From: Methylobacterium frigidaeris
Lineage (GTDB): Bacteria; Pseudomonadota; Alphaproteobacteria; Rhizobiales; Beijerinckiaceae
Direction: 5' to 3'
NCBI RefSeq assembly: GCF_022179185.1
Contig: NZ_BPQJ01000013.1
Location: 85,543-149,542, forward strand
DNA length: 64,000 nucleotides
In this document: one piece after another, positions 1-10,688 of the stretch
Position numbering within the stretch: the stretch's first letter is position 1
Layout: the number at the start of each line of letters is the position of its first letter
Notes under the pieces: model-generated
Seen by the model: only the letters and a program-made list of their open reading frames with translations
Told to the model about the DNA's origin: nothing
Databases searched by the model: none
Position numbers and translations under genes: made by a program

Positions 1-482
1 GCGTCGCCGGCACGACTCATCGGCGGATCGCCGCCGTGGCCGACGTGCCGCTCGGTTCGATGACCTACCATTTCGCGAGCCTGGACGACCTCCTGACCGA
101 GGCGTTCACGCTGCTCGCCGACACGGTGGCGGCCCGCTTCACGGAACGGCTCGCCGCCGCCGGGACTCGCGCCGAGGCCTGCGAGGCGGTGGTCGACCTC
201 GTCGTCGACGACAGCTGGGCGACGCCCCGCAACCTGCTGCTCAGCTACGAGCTCTACGCCTACGCGGCCCGGGTGCCCGCCTTGCGCGGCGTGATGCAGG
301 GTTGGATGGGCAAGAGCCGGGCAGCCCTGGAGCAGCACTTCGCGCCCGGGACCGCCCGGGCGCTCGACGCGATGATCGAGGGCCTGTCGATCCATCGCTC
401 GGTCGACCTAGAGCCCGCCGGCCGCGCCGAGGTGCGGGCGATCGTCGCCCGCCTGACGGGCGACGCGCTCGCGCTTCCTTGA
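1..482 (+). CDS. TetR/AcrR-family regulator, 5' truncated by window edge
   Basis: The reading frame is open from the left edge to a TGA at 480-482. A GTG at 36 is only an internal codon, because the codons before it already give helix-turn-helix sequence ([20 protein letters not shown]), typical of the DNA-contacting helix of TetR proteins. The remaining ~140 residues are alpha-helical ligand-domain sequence with no motif that identifies the ligand. The true start lies outside the window. It ends 62 bp before htpG on the same strand, so the two may be co-transcribed. The family call is fairly safe; the target is unknown. Confidence 0.75.
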   Translation, partial: VAGTTHRRIAAVADVPLGSMTYHFASLDDLLTEAFTLLADTVAARFTERLAAAGTRAEACEAVVDLVVDDSWATPRNLLLSYELYAYAARVPALRGVMQGWMGKSRAALEQHFAPGTARALDAMIEGLSIHRSVDLEPAGRAEVRAIVARLTGDALALP

Positions 483-544
483 AAAGCTCGGCCCGGCCCC
501 GCATATCCGCCCGCGACGATTTGTTCCCATCGGAGAACCGACAC

Positions 545-2377
<1,833 letters not shown>

Positions 2378-2397
2378 CGAGAGGCGGGCCAGGCATG

Positions 2398-2430
2398 GGG
2401 GAGGAGGCGACGAGCCTCCTCCCCTTTTTT
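2398..2430 (+). terminator. Rho-independent terminator of htpG
   Basis: An 11-bp perfect stem (2398-2408 with 2414-2424), a five-base loop and six T residues (2425-2430), starting 20 bp after the htpG stop. It is the clearest intrinsic terminator in the window and separates htpG from mclA. Confidence 0.92.
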
Positions 2431-2840
2431 GTCTGACTTGCGCTCGACCCTCGGCGCATCCCGGTCTGCGCTGGTGCTCCGAACCCGCCGACTCTCCCGG
2501 CTCGTCCCCCGCTGGTCTTGCCATGCGCAGCCGAATCGGACGCCCGAGCCACGACGCTCCTCCGCGTTCACCCCGTTCCTGACCCAATCGCCCTGGCCTA
2601 TTGGGGCATTCCGGCTGCCGGGCGAAGCGGCTATCGTTCGCTTGCAAGTTCTGCCTGGAGACAAATCCCGCCAGGATGTTCGCGTCTCGAAGACCGGACA
2701 CTTCCCAGATGGCAGAATAGGCGCCCGCACCAGCATTGTCCCCGAATAACCCTGCCGCCCGCGGGACGAGGGGAGCCCCCACCTTCTGGTACGTTGTATT
2801 CCGCAGAGGAAGACCTGACAATCGCCAAGGAGGAACCCTG
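2431..2840. other. Intergenic region upstream of mclA
   Basis: About 410 bp with no convincing gene. Several frames are open on both strands, as expected at this GC content, but none shows a recognisable protein. It must carry the mclA promoter, since the htpG terminator lies just before it. A good Shine-Dalgarno AAGGAGG (2827-2833) precedes mclA. No confident -35/-10 pair was found. Confidence 0.5.
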
Positions 2841-3815
2841 ATGAGCTTCACCCTCGTCCAGCAAGCCACGCCCCGCCTGCACCGGTCAGAGCTGGCGGTG
2901 CCGGGCTCCAACCCGACCTTCATGGAGAAATCGGCGAAATCCGCCGCCGACGTGATCTTCCTCGATCTGGAGGACGCCGTCGCGCCCGACGACAAGGAGC
3001 AGGCGCGCAAGAACATCGTCCAGGCCCTCAACGACATCGATTGGGGGACGAAGACGATGATGATCCGGATCAACGGCCTCGACACCCACTACATGTACCG
3101 CGACGTGATCGACATCGTGGAGGCCTGCCCGCGCCTCGACATGATCCTGATCCCGAAGGTCGGCGTGCCGCAGGACGTCTACGCCATCGACGTGCTGGTG
3201 ACGCAGATCGAGCAAGCCAAACGGCGCGAGAAGAGGATCGGCTTCGAAGTGCTGATCGAGACGGCGCTCGGGATGGCCAATGTCGAGGCGATCGCCCAAT
3301 CGTCGAAGCGCCTGGAGGCGATGTCGTTCGGCGTCGCCGACTACGCCGCCTCGCTGCGCGCCCGCTCGACCGTGATCGGCGGCGTGAACCCGGATTATGC
3401 GGTGCTGACCGACAAGGACGAGGCGGGCGGGCGCCAGACCCACTGGCAGGATCCCTGGCTGTTCGCGCAGAACCGGATGCTGGTCGCCTGCCGCGCCTAC
3501 GGCCTGCGGCCGATCGACGGACCGTTCGGCGACTTCTCCGATCCGGACGGCTACCGCTCCGCGGCCCGGCGCTGCGCGGCGCTCGGCTTCGAGGGCAAGT
3601 GGGCGATCCACCCCTCGCAGATCGATCTCGCCAACGAGGTCTTCACCCCGAGCGAGGCCGAGGTGACCAAGGCGCGGCGCATCCTGGCGGCGATGGAGGA
3701 GGCGGCCAAGGCCGGCCGCGGCGCCGTCTCCCTCGACGGGCGGCTGATCGACATCGCGTCGATCCGCATGGCCGAGGCGCTGATCGGCAAGGCCGACGCC
3801 ATGGCACGCGCCTGA
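2841..3815 (+). CDS. mclA: L-malyl-CoA lyase (serine cycle)
   Basis: 324 residues, HpcH/HpaI aldolase superfamily. It cleaves malyl-CoA to acetyl-CoA and glyoxylate, the step that closes the serine cycle for C1 assimilation. The N-terminus (MSFTLVQQATPRLHRSELAV), the metal-ligand segment FLDLEDAVAPDD (~40-51), IPKVGVP, EVLIETALGM and WAIHPSQ match the Methylobacterium enzyme nearly throughout. The ATG at 2841 follows AAGGAGG at good spacing; an upstream in-frame start would add unrelated sequence. In well-studied Methylobacterium strains mclA sits with sga, hprA, mtdA, mtkAB and ppc. Here none of those flank it: htpG lies before and an RND pump after, so it appears to be a single-gene unit. 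Confidence 0.95.
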   Translation: MSFTLVQQATPRLHRSELAVPGSNPTFMEKSAKSAADVIFLDLEDAVAPDDKEQARKNIVQALNDIDWGTKTMMIRINGLDTHYMYRDVIDIVEACPRLDMILIPKVGVPQDVYAIDVLVTQIEQAKRREKRIGFEVLIETALGMANVEAIAQSSKRLEAMSFGVADYAASLRARSTVIGGVNPDYAVLTDKDEAGGRQTHWQDPWLFAQNRMLVACRAYGLRPIDGPFGDFSDPDGYRSAARRCAALGFEGKWAIHPSQIDLANEVFTPSEAEVTKARRILAAMEEAAKAGRGAVSLDGRLIDIASIRMAEALIGKADAMARA

Positions 3816-3872
3816 CGCCGCAGGGACGGTGCCTGCCACACATCGCGCCGTTCCCCACCCGCTTGCCTCCCG

Positions 3873-3886
3873 CCTGCCGCGGCAGG
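3873..3886. repeat. 14-bp perfect palindrome after mclA
   Basis: CCTGCCGCGGCAGG lies 58 bp after the mclA stop and is followed by a second short palindrome (GCAGGCCTGC). There is no T-run, so an intrinsic terminator is doubtful. It could end mclA by another route or be an operator for the following pump. Confidence 0.4.
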
Positions 3887-4044
3887 GCAGGCCTGCCTGC
3901 CGCGCAGAAAAGACGCACTGGTCTCGCATACTGTAGAAACAGTCGAGTGCCATACGCTCGAAGGATGCCAGCCCCCCTCGGCCGCCCTGGAGGTTGCTTG
4001 AGCTTGTCTTGGGCTGGCTCCCGACTTGTGGAAGCGCGCGACCG

Positions 4045-5265
4045 ATGAGATCAGAACAGGGCGCTGGACCGAAGATGCGCCGGCGCGGCGGATGGCTCCT
4101 GACCCTGATGATCCTGGCCGGGGCCGGCGGCGCGTATGCCTGGCAGGGCCGCGAGCACGCGGCGGCGACGAAGCCCGCCGCCCGGGCCCCCGCCCCCGTG
4201 CCGGTGACCCTGGCCCCGGTCGAGCAGGGGCCACTCGCGGTGGTGCTCGGCGGCCTCGGCACGGTGCAGGCCTACAACACCGTGCAGGTGCGCAGCCGGG
4301 TCGATGGCGAGATCCTGAAGATCGGCTTCCGCGAGGGCCAAGTGGTGAGGAAGGGCGACCTCCTCGCCCAGGTCGACCCGCGCCCCTATCAGGCCGCCCT
4401 CGACCAGGCCAAGGCGAAGAAGGCCCAGGACGAGGCCAACGTGAAGAACGCCAGGGCCGACCTGGAGCGCTACACCAAGCTCGGCGACTACGCCTCGCGC
4501 CAGCAGACCGACACGCAGGCCGCCACGGTGAACCAGCTCACCGCCCAGATCGCCGCCGACCAGGCGGCGATCGACAACGCCACGACGCAGCTCTCCTACG
4601 CCACGATCCAGGCGCCGATCGACGGCGTCACCGGCTTCCGGCTGATCGACGTCGGCAACATCGTCAACGCGGCGCAACAGACGGCGATCGTCACCATCAC
4701 CCAGGTCGAGCCGATCTTCGTGGTCTACACCGCGCCCGAGGAGCAGCTGCGCGAGGTGACGAGGGCGCTCGCCGCCGGGCCCGTGCCGGTCGAGGCCTGG
4801 AGCACCGACGCGATGACCCGGCTGTCCGAGGGGCGCCTCGACCTGGTCAACAACCAGGTCGACACCGCCACCGGCACGATCCGCCTCAAGGCCTCCTTCG
4901 CCAACAAGGACCACGCCCTGTGGCCAGGCCTGTCGGTCTCGACCCGGATGCGCACCGGCACGATTCCCGACGCCGTCACGGTGCCGGACGACGCGGTGCA
5001 GCACGGACCGAAGGGGCTCTACGCCTTCGTGGTCGACGACCAGAAACGAGCTCATATGCAGCCGATCACGGTCGGCCGCTCCACCGACGGCCGCACCCAG
5101 GTCACGAAGGGCCTGACGCCCGGCCAGACCGTGATCTGGCGCGGCCAGTCGCGGGTGCAGGAAGGCGCGCTGGTCGCCGAGGCGAAACCCGCGGGCCAGG
5201 AAGCGCGGCCCCAGGAGGCGCGCCAGGCGGACAACGCCGCCCTGGCTTCGAGCGAGGCGCGCTGA
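4045..5265 (+). CDS. RND efflux periplasmic adaptor (MdtA/AcrA type)
   Basis: A 406-residue membrane-fusion protein of the HlyD family that would link an inner-membrane RND pump to an outer-membrane channel. A basic N-terminus (MRRRGG) precedes one hydrophobic segment (~residues 16-32), an uncleaved anchor or signal. Then come the split lipoyl domain (VRSRVDGEILKIGFREGQVV; IQAPIDGVTGFRLIDVGNIV), a helical hairpin rich in Ala, Lys and Gln between its halves, and a beta-barrel. The ATG at 4045 is preferred for a modest GGAAG upstream; ATG 4075 is possible, and the frame is open further 5'. It is followed after 1 bp by the pump gene, forming a two-gene operon. Confidence 0.9.
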   Translation: MRSEQGAGPKMRRRGGWLLTLMILAGAGGAYAWQGREHAAATKPAARAPAPVPVTLAPVEQGPLAVVLGGLGTVQAYNTVQVRSRVDGEILKIGFREGQVVRKGDLLAQVDPRPYQAALDQAKAKKAQDEANVKNARADLERYTKLGDYASRQQTDTQAATVNQLTAQIAADQAAIDNATTQLSYATIQAPIDGVTGFRLIDVGNIVNAAQQTAIVTITQVEPIFVVYTAPEEQLREVTRALAAGPVPVEAWSTDAMTRLSEGRLDLVNNQVDTATGTIRLKASFANKDHALWPGLSVSTRMRTGTIPDAVTVPDDAVQHGPKGLYAFVVDDQKRAHMQPITVGRSTDGRTQVTKGLTPGQTVIWRGQSRVQEGALVAEAKPAGQEARPQEARQADNAALASSEAR

Positions 5266-5266
5266 C

Positions 5267-8200
5267 ATGCAGTTCGGTACCGGGCAGGAGGGCGCCGAGC
5301 GCGGCGGCATCTCCGGCTATTTCATCCGCTTTCCGATCGCGACCTCGCTCATCATGGCGGGGATCCTGTTCATCGGCATCGTGGCCTATCCGCTGCTCGG
5401 CGTGGCGCCGCTGCCGCAGGTCGACTTCCCGACGATCCAGGTCACCGCGCAGCTGCCCGGCGGCAGCCCGGAGACCATGGCGTCCTCGGTGGCCCAGCCG
5501 CTGGAGCGGCAATTCGCCCAGATCCCCGGCGTCAGCCAGATGACCTCGACGAGCGCCTTGGGCATCTCGTCGATCACGGTGCAGTTCGACCTCAACCGCA
5601 ACATCGACGCGGCGGCGAACGACATCCAGGCGGCGATCAACGCCGCCGGCGGGCAACTTCCAAAAACCCTGCCGAGTCCGCCGACCTACCGCAAGGTGAA
5701 CCCGGCCGATTCGCCGATCCTGCTGCTCTCGGTCACCTCCGACACCCTGCCGCTGATCGAGGTCGATGACGCCGCCGACGTGCAGCTGGCGCAGCGCATC
5801 AGCCAGGTCTCGGGCGTCGGCCAGGTGCTGATCGGCGGCCAGCAGAAGCCGGCGGTGCGGGTGCAGATCGACCCGGCGAAGCTCGTCGCCAAGGACCTGT
5901 CGCTGGAGGACGTGCGCACCCAGCTCTCGATCACCACGGTCAACAGCCCGAAGGGCAGCTTCGACGGGGCGACCCGCAGCTACACAGTCTACGCCAACGA
6001 CCAGCTCACGCTCGCCAAGGACTGGAACGACGTCATCATCGCCTACCGCGCCGGCGCGCCGTTGCGGGTGCGCGACATCGGCCGGGCGGTGGCGGGACCC
6101 GAGGATGCCAAGCAGGCGGCTTGGGCCAACGGCCAGCGCGGCGTGTTCCTGGTCATCTTCAAGCAGCCGGGCGCCAACGTCATCGACACCGTCGACCGGA
6201 TCAAGGCCGAGCTGCCGCGCATCACCGCCTCCCTGCCGGCGGGCGTCAGGGTTCAGACGCTGAGCGACCGCACCCAGACCATCCGCGCCTCGGTGGAGGA
6301 CGTGCAGTTCACGCTGCTGATCACCATCGCGCTCGTGGTGGCGGTGATCTTCGTCTTCCTGCGCTCGCTCTGGGCGACCATCATCCCGAGCGTGACGGTG
6401 CCGCTGGCGCTGCTCGGCGCCTGCGCGCTGATGTGGATGGCCGGCTACACCCTCGACAACCTGTCGCTGATGGCGCTCACCATCGCGGTCGGCTTCGTGG
6501 TCGACGACGCGATCGTGGTACTGGAGAACATCGCCCGCTACGTCGAGGAGGGGATGAAGCCGATGCAGGCGGCGCTCAAGGGCGCCGGCGAGATCGGCTT
6601 CACCATCGTGTCGATCTCGGTCTCGCTGATCGCGGTGCTGATCCCGTTGCTCCTGATGGGCGGCATCATCGGCCGGCTGTTCCGCGAGTTCGCGGTCGTG
6701 CTGTCGATGACGATCGGCGTCTCGGCCTTCGTGTCGCTGTCCCTGACCCCGATGATGGCCTCGCGCTTCCTGAAAGAACACAAGGCCGAGCATCACGGCA
6801 GGCTCTACCGCTGGAGCGAGCGCGTCTTCGACGGGATGCTGCACGCCTACGAGGCCGCCCTCGACGTGGCGCTCCGCCACCACGTCGTCACCTTCCTGAC
6901 CTTCCTCGGGACGGTGGCGCTCACCGGGTACCTGTTCGTCGTCATCCCGAAGGGCTTCTTCCCGCAGCAGGATACCGGCCTCATCGTCGGCATCACCGAG
7001 GGCGGGCAGGACATCTCGTTCTCGGCGATGGAGGACCGCCAGCGCGCGGTCGGCGCGGTGATCCAGGCCGATCCGGACGTGGCGAGCGTCGCGATGTCGA
7101 TCGGCGGCAGCGGCCAGGCGCTCAATTCCGGCCGGATGTTCATCACCCTCAAGCCCCGGGACGAGCGCGAGGCCAACGCCTTCCAGATCATCGAGCGGCT
7201 GCGGCCGAAGCTCGGACGGCTCGAGGGCGTGAAGGTCTTCCTCCAGGCCTCGCAGGACGTACGCACCGGCGGGCGCGCCTCGCGCACCCAGTTCGAGTAC
7301 ACCCTGCAGGACCCGAATCTCGACGAGCTCAACACCTGGTCGCCGCGCCTGCTCGACAAGCTGAAGACCCTGCCGGAGCTGCGCGACGTCGCCACCGACC
7401 AGCAGACCGACGGCACGACGCTGACCCTGGCGATCAACCGCGACGCCGCCTCGCGCTACGGCATCACGCCGCAACTGATCGACGACACGCTCTACGACGC
7501 GATCGGCCAGCGCCAGGTGGCGCAGTACTTCACCCAGCTCAACAGCTACCACGTGGTGATGGAGATCCTGCCGGCCCTGCAGGGCAACCCGGAATCCTTG
7601 CGCAACATCTACGTGAAGTCGCCGACCACCGGCGGGCAGGTGCCGCTCGCCGCCTTCGCAACCTGGACCACCGAGCCGGTGCGCCCGCTCTCGATCAGCC
7701 ACCAGGGCCAGTTCCCCTCGGTGACGATCAGCTTCAACCTCGCCCCCAACGTCGCCCTCGGGCAGGCGACGACGGCGATCGACAACGCCGCCAAGGAGAT
7801 CGGCGTGCCGGCGACGCTTGCGACCGGCTTCCAGGGCACCGCGCAGGCGTTCCAGCAATCGCTCTCGACGGTGCCGCTGCTGATCCTCGCCGCCCTGGTG
7901 GTGGTCTACCTGATCCTCGGCATCCTCTACGAGAGCTACATCCACCCGCTCACCATCCTGTCGACCCTGCCCTCGGCCGGCGTCGGCGCGCTCGCGATGC
8001 TCCTGTGGTTCGGCTACGATTTCAGCCTGATCGCACTGATCGGCATCATCCTGCTGATCGGCATCGTGAAGAAGAACGGCATCATGCTGGTCGACTTCGC
8101 GATCGTGGCCGAGCGCCACGAGGGCATCGGCCCGGAGGAAGCGATCCGCAAGGCGGCGCTCCTGCGGTTCCGCCCGATCCTGATGACCACAATGGCGGCG

Positions 8201-8446
8201 CTCCTCGGCGGCATCCCGCTGATGTTCGGCACCGGCACCGGCTCGGAGATCCGCCAGCCGCTCGGATACGCCATGGTCGGCGGCCTCGCGGTGAGCCAGG
8301 TGCTGACGCTGTTCACCACGCCGGTGATCTACATCTACCTCGACAAGCCCTCGACCTTCCTGTCCGGGCGCTCGCACGGCCCGGAGGACACGGGCGAGAC
8401 GCCGGAGGACGAGGCGCCGCCGCAGCTGCGCGAGGCGGCGGAGTAG
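5267..8446 (+). CDS. RND multidrug efflux permease (MdtB/MdtC type)
   Basis: A 1059-residue inner-membrane, proton-driven RND pump of standard length with the 12-helix architecture. The N-terminus (YFIRFPIATSLIMAGILFIG) is helix 1. The proton-relay Asp pair D413-D414 lies in GFVVDDAIVVLEN (helix 4). Periplasmic porter loops and the second membrane half (LIGIILLIGIVKKNGIMLVD) follow. It resembles MdtB/MdtC rather than AcrB, but only one permease is present, so it is probably a homotrimer. No outer-membrane channel gene is nearby. Start ATG 5267 is fixed by the 1-bp spacing to the adaptor. The long open frame on the opposite strand is a GC artefact. Substrate unknown. Confidence 0.95.
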   Translation: MQFGTGQEGAERGGISGYFIRFPIATSLIMAGILFIGIVAYPLLGVAPLPQVDFPTIQVTAQLPGGSPETMASSVAQPLERQFAQIPGVSQMTSTSALGISSITVQFDLNRNIDAAANDIQAAINAAGGQLPKTLPSPPTYRKVNPADSPILLLSVTSDTLPLIEVDDAADVQLAQRISQVSGVGQVLIGGQQKPAVRVQIDPAKLVAKDLSLEDVRTQLSITTVNSPKGSFDGATRSYTVYANDQLTLAKDWNDVIIAYRAGAPLRVRDIGRAVAGPEDAKQAAWANGQRGVFLVIFKQPGANVIDTVDRIKAELPRITASLPAGVRVQTLSDRTQTIRASVEDVQFTLLITIALVVAVIFVFLRSLWATIIPSVTVPLALLGACALMWMAGYTLDNLSLMALTIAVGFVVDDAIVVLENIARYVEEGMKPMQAALKGAGEIGFTIVSISVSLIAVLIPLLLMGGIIGRLFREFAVVLSMTIGVSAFVSLSLTPMMASRFLKEHKAEHHGRLYRWSERVFDGMLHAYEAALDVALRHHVVTFLTFLGTVALTGYLFVVIPKGFFPQQDTGLIVGITEGGQDISFSAMEDRQRAVGAVIQADPDVASVAMSIGGSGQALNSGRMFITLKPRDEREANAFQIIERLRPKLGRLEGVKVFLQASQDVRTGGRASRTQFEYTLQDPNLDELNTWSPRLLDKLKTLPELRDVATDQQTDGTTLTLAINRDAASRYGITPQLIDDTLYDAIGQRQVAQYFTQLNSYHVVMEILPALQGNPESLRNIYVKSPTTGGQVPLAAFATWTTEPVRPLSISHQGQFPSVTISFNLAPNVALGQATTAIDNAAKEIGVPATLATGFQGTAQAFQQSLSTVPLLILAALVVVYLILGILYESYIHPLTILSTLPSAGVGALAMLLWFGYDFSLIALIGIILLIGIVKKNGIMLVDFAIVAERHEGIGPEEAIRKAALLRFRPILMTTMAALLGGIPLMFGTGTGSEIRQPLGYAMVGGLAVSQVLTLFTTPVIYIYLDKPSTFLSGRSHGPEDTGETPEDEAPPQLREAAE

Positions 8447-8468
8447 GGGGCTCCCACGGCTTTTGTCA

Positions 8469-9176
8469 TCACCGGGCGCAGGCCCGCCTGAGGGCGGCCC
8501 GGGCGAGGAGCCGGGTCGAGTCGAGGGTCCGAAGGGGCGAGTTGCGGTCGTCGAGAAGCAGCGGCAATTCGGTGCAGCCGAGGACCACGGCGTCGCAGCC
8601 CGCCTCTGCCATACGGGTGATGACGCCCTGGCAATAGGCCAGCGCCTTCGGTGTCACGATGCCGCGAACCAGTTCGTCCATGATGATGCGGCCGATCTCG
8701 ATCTGCTCCGCCTCGCTCGGCCGATGATGTCCGAGCCCACACGCCCCCAGGGCTCGCGGATAGACCTCGCTCGCGACGAGCCAGTGCGTGCCAGTGATGC
8801 CGAGGCGCTGGTAGCCGCGCCGCTTCGCCTCCGTTGCCACGACCTCGGCGATGTCGAGCCAAGGCAGCGGCGAGCGTGGCAGCACCCAAGGCATTGCCTG
8901 ATGAATGGTATTGTCCGGGCAGATCAGAAATGCTGCGCCGGCAGCAGCCAGCTTCTCGGCCGAAGACAGCATCAGCGCGCCGACCCCAGACCAATCGCCG
9001 ACGTTCAGACACGCGACGTAGTTCGCCAGGGAATGGCCATGCAGCAGCACCTCGGGGTGCCCGTGCGGTCCAAGCTCGGCTTCTCCCTCGGCGCAGATCG
9101 TGCGGTAGCAGAGCGCCGCGCCCTCGGCCGAGCAACCCACGATGCCGATGGGATGCGACATGATCCCGCGAGGCAT
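8469..9176 (-). CDS. Aspartate/glutamate racemase family protein
   Basis: A 235-residue Asp/Glu/hydantoin racemase-like protein. The N-terminal motif SHPIGIVGCSAEGAAL and the paired catalytic cysteine motifs CPDNT (about one third along) and GCTELPLLL (near the end) are those of cofactor-independent aspartate racemases, which convert L- to D-amino acids by a two-Cys mechanism. The ATG at 9176 has GGAG eight bases upstream; the inner ATG at 9161 is an alternative. It converges on the RND permease with 22 bp between stops. Substrate cannot be told from sequence: D-Asp, D-Glu or a related dicarboxylate are all possible. Confidence 0.85.
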   Translation of the reverse strand: MPRGIMSHPIGIVGCSAEGAALCYRTICAEGEAELGPHGHPEVLLHGHSLANYVACLNVGDWSGVGALMLSSAEKLAAAGAAFLICPDNTIHQAMPWVLPRSPLPWLDIAEVVATEAKRRGYQRLGITGTHWLVASEVYPRALGACGLGHHRPSEAEQIEIGRIIMDELVRGIVTPKALAYCQGVITRMAEAGCDAVVLGCTELPLLLDDRNSPLRTLDSTRLLARAALRRACAR

Positions 9177-9328
9177 GCCTTCAACTCCGTGGTTTCGGAC
9201 GCCCCGACTGAGTGACATCGACGGTCCGCGAACAGGGGTCATCGGCAGCTTAAGCTGTCAGGCTCAGACCGTCGCGATGAACTCCGACAGAACCGCGAAG
9301 GTGCGCGTGCCCGCTGCCGCGATGGTTG

Positions 9329-9403
9329 TCACGAACCATCTGCGCCACGTGGCTCGGCCTCGACGTCGACGAAGAGGGGGACGCCGTTGACGGCGAGGAA
9401 CAT
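9329..9403 (-). pseudogene. Alpha/beta-hydrolase N-terminal stub
   Basis: A 24-codon frame beginning MFLAVNGVPLFVDVEAE and stopping at once. The sequence matches the first beta strand of proline-iminopeptidase-like alpha/beta hydrolases (usually followed by a HGGPG oxyanion motif), which is absent here. It is best read as the 5' end of a deleted gene, next to an insertion-sequence remnant that may have caused the deletion. Confidence 0.35.
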
Positions 9404-9475
9404 GGAGGATCGATCCTCGATGCCGAATCTGGACGGCCCGGCTCCCCGAACCGCCTCCGGCTGAAGCGTCCGCCC

Positions 9476-9871
9476 TCAGGCCACCGCCGCCTGCTTCTGC
9501 AGGCTCAGCAGCATGTTGGCGATCTGGCGCACCTGCAACTCGCTGTCCTGCAGCTCCTTCTTGCGGGCGCCGCCATAGGCGAACTCGTCATGGTCGATGC
9601 CCGGGACCGTCAGGCCGGCTTCTTGGAAGTGACGCTCGAGGCGGGTGAGGAGCTGCTCCCAGACGCCGAGGCGCGACCAGCGGATGAAGGTCTGGGCCGC
9701 CATCCACCATGGGCCGTAATGCGCCGGAACGGCGCGCCAGTTGGTATCGTGCCAGTGACGCCAGAGTATCGCATCGACGGTTCGCTTGAGATCGTGAGGC
9801 TGCGTCTTGCCGCGGGGCCTGCAGCCTTCGAGCAAGGGCGCCAGCACCGCCCACTGCGCCTCCGTCAACAT
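9476..9871 (-). mobile_element. IS5-family transposase remnant (DUF4096 N-terminal ORF)
   Basis: 131 residues starting MLTEAQWAVLAPLLE and containing DLKRTVDAILWRH, NWRAVPAHYGPWW and TFIRWSRLGVWEQLL, the hallmark of the first ORF of IS5/IS427-group transposases. The second ORF with the DDE catalytic residues is missing. The C-terminal ~45 residues, ending in a Gln-rich stretch, are not what I expect of this family and may be a junction with other sequence. No matching terminal inverted repeats were found on both sides. It is probably inactive, but short IS5-like ORFs can persist as expressed proteins. Confidence 0.7.
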
Positions 9872-9889
9872 AAATCATCCCCTCGCCAG

Positions 9890-9907
9890 TGATTCCTCTG
9901 GGAATCA
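9890..9907. repeat. 7-bp inverted repeat upstream of the IS5 remnant
   Basis: TGATTCC-TCTG-GGAATCA lies 19 bp upstream of the transposase-remnant start. It could be a relic of the element's end or the operator/promoter region of the remnant. No partner copy was seen at the other end near 9420-9475. Confidence 0.35.
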
Positions 9908-10071
9908 GATTACCAAGGGTAACGTGACAATTCAATCGGCCTGCACACCGTCGGTTGAGGTTTATGGACTCTCTGCAACATGGGAATGGGTGCGGATCGT
10001 TTGTGTTCGAACATGTTGTGATTTGCAAATATCGTATCGTTACTTCTAAGAATATCCGTTTCTATGTGTAA

Positions 10072-10341
10072 CTACTTTTGGATCTCGAAAGTCTGGCCCG
10101 AAGCATAGCGCGGCCAGGCGAGGGAATCGAAAAAGATAATTGCAGCGCGAACTTGCCCCAGATGACGAGGAATAGCTCTCCGGATTCGGTCGCGGATGTA
10201 GGGATTATCTTTTAAGAGCCGGCGAACGATCGGTAGTTTCAGCAAGTGAGATGATGATATTTCGACCCACTTTCGCTGCGTCGCAGCAAACAGGGACGAT
10301 TGCCTGGCCCACCAAGCTCTGCGGCAAGAGAGGGCACTCAA
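10072..10341 (-). CDS. Unrecognised 89-residue ORF in an AT-richer island (possible fragment)
   Basis: I do not recognise this product. The frame covers the AT-richer stretch at ~10020-10290, in contrast with the very GC-rich surroundings. The C-terminal two thirds (LPIVRRLLKDNPYIRDRIRR, then HLGQVRAAIIFFDSLAWPRY) look protein-like, while the N-terminal part is less convincing. It is flanked by the IS5 remnant and a 347-bp empty stretch, so it may be the 3' part of a horizontally acquired, truncated gene. There is no strong Shine-Dalgarno. The other explanation is a chance frame in non-coding DNA. Confidence 0.3.
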   Translation of the reverse strand: MSALSCRRAWWARQSSLFAATQRKWVEISSSHLLKLPIVRRLLKDNPYIRDRIRRAIPRHLGQVRAAIIFFDSLAWPRYASGQTFEIQK

Positions 10342-10688
10342 CGTACTGTTCCGAACAATGCGCGAGTACCGCGGGGAGACGCGCCGTCACCGCGATGTTC
10401 ATCGGCCAGAGCGCGGGGTGGGGCATGGGGGACGGACACTCCCGATCGGGGCCGAAAGGCTAGTTGTGGCCGAGCCACGCTCCCGCTCAGCGACGCCCAC
10501 GACCTTGGGAAAGGGGCCGGGACAGGGTCCTTTCGGGCCTTCTGGCCCGTTATCCGGTGGCGTGAACCTCCCGCATCGCGTCCCCTCGCAGGCCCGACGC
10601 GATCCGCATGAGCGCGGTGAGACGACAGCCCGTCGGCCACGGACGGGCCGGAGATCGCGCGGTGCCCCGGAAACCCGCTTCGTCGCGA
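10342..10688. other. Intergenic region without a recognisable gene
   Basis: About 350 bp between the AT-rich ORF and the NTF2-like gene. Frames are open on both strands but show Arg/Pro/Gly-rich shadow composition. A short hairpin (GGGCC-TTCT-GGCCC, around 10537-10550) could act in termination of the NTF2-like gene on the minus strand. Nothing else was seen. Confidence 0.45.

Noticed and set aside
5102..8377. A very long open frame on the minus strand, opposite the RND permease
   Set aside because: It is His/Arg/Gln/Asp-rich shadow sequence created by codon bias in high-GC DNA. The plus-strand product is a complete RND pump with all motifs.
9326..9892. A 188-codon plus-strand frame over the IS5 remnant
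   Set aside because: It is antisense to recognisable transposase sequence and shows no motif of its own.
9420..9907. A complete insertion sequence with terminal inverted repeats
   Set aside because: The palindrome at 9890-9907 has no partner on the other side, the DDE-encoding ORF is missing, and no target-site duplication was found.
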